This document shows, piece after piece, positions 5,149-7,486 of a stretch of 7,486 bases of DNA. Position numbers and translations under genes: made by a program. A model generated the notes under the pieces. That model worked only from the letters and a program-made list of their open reading frames with translations. It had not been told where the DNA came from and did no database searches. The stretch covers positions 1 through 7,486 of the forward strand of contig JAGVKR010000749.1 of NCBI GenBank assembly GCA_020050375.1, written 5' to 3'. The stretch comes from Planctomycetales bacterium. Lineage in GTDB: Bacteria; Planctomycetota; Planctomycetia; Planctomycetales; Planctomycetaceae. The first letter of the stretch is position 1. Each line of letters starts with the position of its first letter.

Positions 5149-7479
5149 ATGCCGATTCGCTCCGCGTTCGCAGCTCTGCTTTGCCTGACCAGTTTTGCGG
5201 GGGGGCTGGCACTGGCCGGAGACCCTTTGCCCCGCACGCAACCGCTGGAGATCGACAAACCGCTCGACGTGATCATGGTCGATGGGATTGACCGGTTCGC
5301 CCTGAAAGAAATCGCCGCGTCGGTTGAGCGGCGTGAGAAACTGTGGAAGCGCGATACCAGCAGCCCCGAAGCGTACGACAAGAGCGTCGCTCCCAACCGC
5401 GAGCACCTGCGCACGATCATCGGCGCGGTCGACCCGCGCGTGGAAGCGAAGGGACTGGAGCTGGTCGCGACGAACACGCAGCCGGCGGTCGTCGGACAGG
5501 GAAAAGGGTACACGGTCGAAGCGGTCCGCTGGCCGGTGCTCGAGGGAGTGACGGCGGAGGGGTTGCTGCTCGAACCGGCCGACCCGCCGATCGCGCGGAT
5601 TGTCGCCATTCCGGATGCCGACTGGACTCCCGAGCAGATCGCCGGTTTGGCCGATGGAGTGGAGCGCGAATCGCAGTTCGCACGGCGTCTGGTCGAGAGC
5701 GGTTGCCAGGTGCTGGTTCTCACGCTGATCAGCCGAGACGACACCTACTCCGGCAATCCGGACGTGCGCTACACGAATCAGACGCACCGCGAGTTCATCT
5801 ATCGGCAGGCGTTCGAATTGGGACGGCACATCATCGGTTACGAAGTGCTGAAGGTGATGGCCGCCGTCGATCAGTTCACGCTGATGAACACGACGCAGGA
5901 GAAAGTCATTCCGATCGGCGTGGCGGGAGTCGGCGAAGGGGGGCTGCTGGCGCTCTACAGCGCGGCGCTCGATACGCGGATCAAGGGGGCGCTCGTCAGC
6001 GGTTATTTCGGCCCGCGCGAAAACGTCTGGCGCGAGCCGATTTATCGCAACGTCTGGGCGCTCCTCGCTGAATTCGGGGATGCCGAGCTGGTCAGCCTCG
6101 TCGCTCCTCGCGGAATCGTGATTGAGGCATCGTCAGCGCCCGAAGTGGCTGGTCCGCCGGCCGTCCAAAAGGGGCGCTCGGGTGGGGCCGCTCCGGGAGA
6201 AATCCGCATGCCGCCGTTTGAAGACGTGCAGCGCGAATTCGCGCGGGTCGCAAAGCTGCAGGGGCGGCACCTTCCGAATCAGGTGCTGGTTGGCTGGTCG
6301 GGCGATCAGATGGCTCCGGGGCGAGACAACAGTCTGTCGGAACTGCTGAAGAGAGTGGGGGTGAAAGCCGGCCTGAAGCCAAACGGCGAAGCGCCCCAGC
6401 GGCTGCGCAAGGAGTTTGATCCCAATCCTCGCCAGAAGCGGCAGTTCGACGAGCTGGTCGAGTTCACGCAGAAACTGCTCCGCCGCAGTGCCCGAGTCCG
6501 CGACGGGCTGTGGGCCAAGGCCGACCGTTCGTCGCTCGAGAAATGGGTCGAGACCGCACAGAAGTACCGCGACATGGTCTACGACGAGATGATCGGTCGG
6601 CTTCCCGCGCCGACGATCGATCCGAACGTCCGCACGCGGCAGGTGCTCGACGAACCGGGCTTCACCGGCTACGAGGTGATGATCGACGTTTATCCCGACG
6701 TGATCGCCGGTGGAATCCTGCTTCTTCCCAAAGACCTGCGCGAAGGGGAGAAGCGGCCGGTCGTCGTCTGTCAGCACGGACTGGAAGGAGTGCCGATAGA
6801 CACGATCTCGAAAACGGTCGACGGCTTCAAATATTACTCCGCGTTTACAGCGGAGCTCGCGAATCGCGGGTTCATCACGTATGCCCCGCAGAATCCGTAC
6901 CGCGGCGGCGATCGCTTCCGCACGCTGCAGCGGAAAAGCAACCCGATGAAGCGCTCGCTGTTCAGCTACATCATCCCCCAGCATCAGCGAACGATCGACT
7001 TTCTGAAGACGCTCCCCAACGTCGACCCGACGCGGATCGCCTTCTACGGATTATCGTACGGCGGCAAAACGGCCGTCCGCGTTCCGCCGATGCTTTCGGA
7101 CTATTGCCTGTCGATCTGCTCCGCCGACTACGACGAATGGGTCCTCAAGAATGCGACCGTTTACGACGGGTACAGCTACATGTTCACCGGGGAGTACGAG
7201 ATCTTCGAATGGAACATGGGGCACTATGCCAACTACGCCGAGCTGTCGTACTTGATGACTCCCCGTCCGTTCATGGTCGAGCGCGGTCATTACGATGGCG
7301 TGGCGCCCGACGAATGGGTCGCCTGGGAGTACGCCAAAGTCCGCCGGCACTACGACGCGCTGGGCCTGGGGGACAAGACCGAGATCGAATTCTTCAACGG
7401 CCCGCACAAAATCAACGGCGTCGCGACCTACGACTTTTTGCACCGGCACCTGAACTGGCCGAAGCGAAACGCGAACTAG
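5149..7479 (+). CDS. Exported double alpha/beta-hydrolase, probable esterase, first domain degenerate
   Basis: A 776-residue protein. The signal peptide MPIRSAFAALLCLTSFAGG with cleavage near ALA-GD (about residue 24) predicts export. Domain 1 (about 100-330) has an alpha/beta-hydrolase layout but its nucleophile elbow reads G260-V-G-E-G-G265, with Gly262 where Ser is expected; it is probably catalytically silent or repurposed. A charged helical linker follows (about 340-500). Domain 2 (about 505-776) is intact: VVVCQHGLEG (HG at 543-544) for the oxyanion region, GLSYGG with Ser636 as nucleophile, Asp716 or Asp721 in GHYDGVAPDEW, and His753 in NGPHKING. Relatives by fold are acetyl-xylan-esterase and prolyl-oligopeptidase-type hydrolases; ester cleavage on a plant or algal polysaccharide is a reasonable guess, peptide cleavage an alternative. 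Only seven bases follow its stop in this window. Fold call is firm, substrate unknown. Confidence 0.85.
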   Translation: MPIRSAFAALLCLTSFAGGLALAGDPLPRTQPLEIDKPLDVIMVDGIDRFALKEIAASVERREKLWKRDTSSPEAYDKSVAPNREHLRTIIGAVDPRVEAKGLELVATNTQPAVVGQGKGYTVEAVRWPVLEGVTAEGLLLEPADPPIARIVAIPDADWTPEQIAGLADGVERESQFARRLVESGCQVLVLTLISRDDTYSGNPDVRYTNQTHREFIYRQAFELGRHIIGYEVLKVMAAVDQFTLMNTTQEKVIPIGVAGVGEGGLLALYSAALDTRIKGALVSGYFGPRENVWREPIYRNVWALLAEFGDAELVSLVAPRGIVIEASSAPEVAGPPAVQKGRSGGAAPGEIRMPPFEDVQREFARVAKLQGRHLPNQVLVGWSGDQMAPGRDNSLSELLKRVGVKAGLKPNGEAPQRLRKEFDPNPRQKRQFDELVEFTQKLLRRSARVRDGLWAKADRSSLEKWVETAQKYRDMVYDEMIGRLPAPTIDPNVRTRQVLDEPGFTGYEVMIDVYPDVIAGGILLLPKDLREGEKRPVVVCQHGLEGVPIDTISKTVDGFKYYSAFTAELANRGFITYAPQNPYRGGDRFRTLQRKSNPMKRSLFSYIIPQHQRTIDFLKTLPNVDPTRIAFYGLSYGGKTAVRVPPMLSDYCLSICSADYDEWVLKNATVYDGYSYMFTGEYEIFEWNMGHYANYAELSYLMTPRPFMVERGHYDGVAPDEWVAWEYAKVRRHYDALGLGDKTEIEFFNGPHKINGVATYDFLHRHLNWPKRNAN

Positions 7480-7486
7480 ATCGAGC

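Noticed and set aside
1..7486. Defence, toxin-antitoxin or biosynthetic gene system
   Set aside because: All five complete genes and the partial one have recognisable domain types, none of which belongs to a known or plausible defence or secondary-metabolite module.

Overview
This 7,486-base, GC-rich window most likely comes from a planctomycete or a close PVC-group relative. The evidence is two adjacent secreted-type sulfatases, an exported protein with a secretin-type short domain but no secretin barrel, a very long exported double alpha/beta-hydrolase, and intergenic repeats of a kind I associate with planctomycete and verrucomicrobial genomes. The taxonomic call is inference; there is no rRNA or other phylogenetic marker here.

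Layout. Positions 1-618 (+) hold the C-terminal third of a sulfatase that resembles heparan N-sulfatase (SGSH); its start and active site lie outside the window. A 116-base gap follows, filled by a purine-rich repeat array and a 14-bp inverted repeat. Positions 735-2267 (+) encode a complete iduronate-2-sulfatase-like enzyme with its formylglycine motif. The gene converges on a minus-strand pair separated by 9 bases: a cytosolic thioredoxin-fold protein (3080-3643) upstream of nadD (2462-3070), which encodes nicotinate-nucleotide adenylyltransferase of NAD synthesis. The 194-base convergent gap carries a second repeat family that runs into the nadD stop codon. A 278-base divergent region then leads to a plus-strand gene for an exported protein with a secretin/STN-like domain and two copies of a small beta-alpha-beta module (3922-4989). 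Behind it is a bipartite stem-loop (4996-5051). The last gene is a 776-residue exported protein with two alpha/beta-hydrolase domains (5149-7479); only the second has an intact catalytic triad.

How the genes fit together. The sulfatases suggest desulfation of sulfated polysaccharides in the periplasm or outside the cell, and the double hydrolase could be an esterase acting in the same setting, but nothing here proves a shared substrate. NadD and the thioredoxin are housekeeping functions on the opposite strand. I found no transposase, CRISPR array, tRNA, rRNA, toxin-antitoxin pair or recognisable defence system. The most interesting points are non-coding: two unrelated repeat families each overlap the stop codon of a gene, and a structured element sits directly after a third.
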